DNA of 7,182 bases from Defluviitaleaceae bacterium. GTDB taxonomy: Bacteria > Bacillota > Clostridia > Lachnospirales > WRAX01. The stretch spans positions 1 to 7,182 of the forward strand of contig WQVB01000061.1 of NCBI GenBank assembly GCA_009781815.1, given 5' to 3'. A program made the position numbers and the translations under genes. The notes under the pieces are model-generated. The model saw only the letters and a program-made list of their open reading frames with translations. It made no database searches and was not told the DNA's origin. Below, in pieces: positions 6,804 through 7,182 of this stretch. Within the stretch, counting starts at the first letter, position 1. Each line of letters starts with the position of its first letter.

Positions 6804-6849
6804 AGCCCCTCTCCCTGAGAGGGGAAAGGCCGTCAGGCCAGGGGTGAGG
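6804..6849 (+). repeat. Palindromic repeat, copy C (right terminal inverted repeat)
   Basis: This 46-bp unit has the same first hairpin as copies A and B (CCCCTCTC/GAGAGGGG) and the same GGGGTGAGG end. The second stem is GGCC-GTCA-GGCC, whereas copy A has GCCC-GTCA-GGGC. One base pair is therefore reversed on both sides and the stem is kept. It carries AAA before the second stem and one extra A after it. It lies six bp downstream of the accC stop codon. Confidence 0.88.
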
Positions 6850-6855
6850 TAGTTT

Positions 6856-7182
6856 TTATACTAATCCCAAAAGCTTCTCAAGAGTTTTAGTATGATAATC
6901 ACCATTCAAGAAATCTTCATTATCAAGAATGATAAATTGCGTATCAATATTAGTTTCAATGCCATCAATCACAAGCTCATCCAAAGCCCTCTTCATCTTG
7001 GCAATAGCCTCCGCCCTATCCTTACCATGGGTGATAACCTTAGCCACCATAGAGTCATAGAAAGGCGGCATTGTATACCCTGCATATATGCCAGAATCCA
7101 CACGCACGCCAAGGCACCCTGCAGGCAAAAACATATATTCAATCAACCCCGTGGTCGACGCATTTATACGACATTCAATAGA
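6856..7182 (-). CDS. accC: Biotin carboxylase subunit of acetyl-CoA carboxylase, C-terminal 108 residues
   Basis: Only the end of the gene is present; the start lies beyond the right edge. The enzyme carboxylates biotin on AccB using ATP and bicarbonate. The visible part starts with SIECRINA and contains GVRVDSGIYAGY (25-36), whose Arg27 matches the catalytic Arg338 of E. coli AccC. It continues with PPFYDSMVAKVI (39-50), the C-terminal helix KMKRALDELVIDG (62-74), and ends in LEKLLGLV and a TAA stop. One oddity: RINA is normally followed by EDP and a short loop, but here the next residues are STTGLIEYM, so about six or more residues of a highly conserved stretch are missing without a frame change. 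The gene should be the partner of accDA downstream and was probably once directly adjacent to it. Confidence 0.93.
   Translation of the reverse strand, partial: SIECRINASTTGLIEYMFLPAGCLGVRVDSGIYAGYTMPPFYDSMVAKVITHGKDRAEAIAKMKRALDELVIDGIETNIDTQFIILDNEDFLNGDYHTKTLEKLLGLV

Larger units (their letters stand above)
6397..6849 (-). mobile_element. 453-bp putative mobile unit: DUF559 remnant between inverted palindromic repeats
   Basis: Both outer ends begin with CCTCACCCC reading inward, and each 43-46 bp end folds into two hairpins. Between them lies only a decayed DUF559 endonuclease gene that nearly fills the space: its start is 33 bp from one repeat and its stop overlaps the other. The unit splits accC from accDA. 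Without it their spacing would be 40 bp including the accDA ribosome binding site. I see no clear target-site duplication. The arrangement is seen directly; that it moved as one unit is inference. A third copy of the end occurs alone downstream of rnr, so the repeats also exist without the gene. Confidence 0.55.

Noticed and set aside
6387..6860. Target-site duplication at the ends of the DUF559 unit
   Set aside because: The flanks (GTGATC on the left, TAGTTT on the right) share no convincing direct repeat, so none is claimed.

Overview
The window looks like a chromosomal piece of a Clostridia-type member of the Bacillota. Three things suggest this: a fused acetyl-CoA carboxyltransferase (AccD joined to AccA), a divergent GyrA/ParC-like topoisomerase subunit of the kind I know from Clostridia, and AGGAG-type ribosome binding sites with some GTG/TTG starts. 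This placement comes from recognising protein families, not from a search. All genes are on the minus strand, so transcription runs from right to left.

In transcription order: (1) the 3' end of accC, biotin carboxylase (6856-7182, cut by the right edge); (2) a 453-bp insertion-like unit (6397-6849), made of a broken DUF559 (Vsr-like) endonuclease gene between two inverted copies of a two-hairpin palindromic repeat; (3) accDA (4683-6362), the fused carboxyltransferase; (4) two abutting strong hairpins (4591-4676); (5) rnr, ribonuclease R (2427-4562); (6) a 333-bp gap (2094-2426) holding a third copy of the two-hairpin repeat, three other hairpins and a possible 22-codon ORF; (7) the first 697 codons of a type IIA topoisomerase A subunit (1-2093, cut by the left edge).

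accC and accDA supply the biotin carboxylase and carboxyltransferase activities of acetyl-CoA carboxylase, which makes malonyl-CoA for fatty acid synthesis. Removing the 453-bp unit in thought would leave only 40 bp between them, a normal operon spacing, so the unit probably inserted into an acc operon. rnr and the topoisomerase gene are housekeeping genes with no obvious functional link to acc.

The most interesting material is between the genes. Every gap is filled with palindromes. One 43-46 bp family occurs three times: copies A and B differ only in hairpin loops, and copy C has a compensatory base-pair change. Two of the copies bracket the DUF559 remnant as terminal inverted repeats. I see no tRNA, rRNA or CRISPR array.
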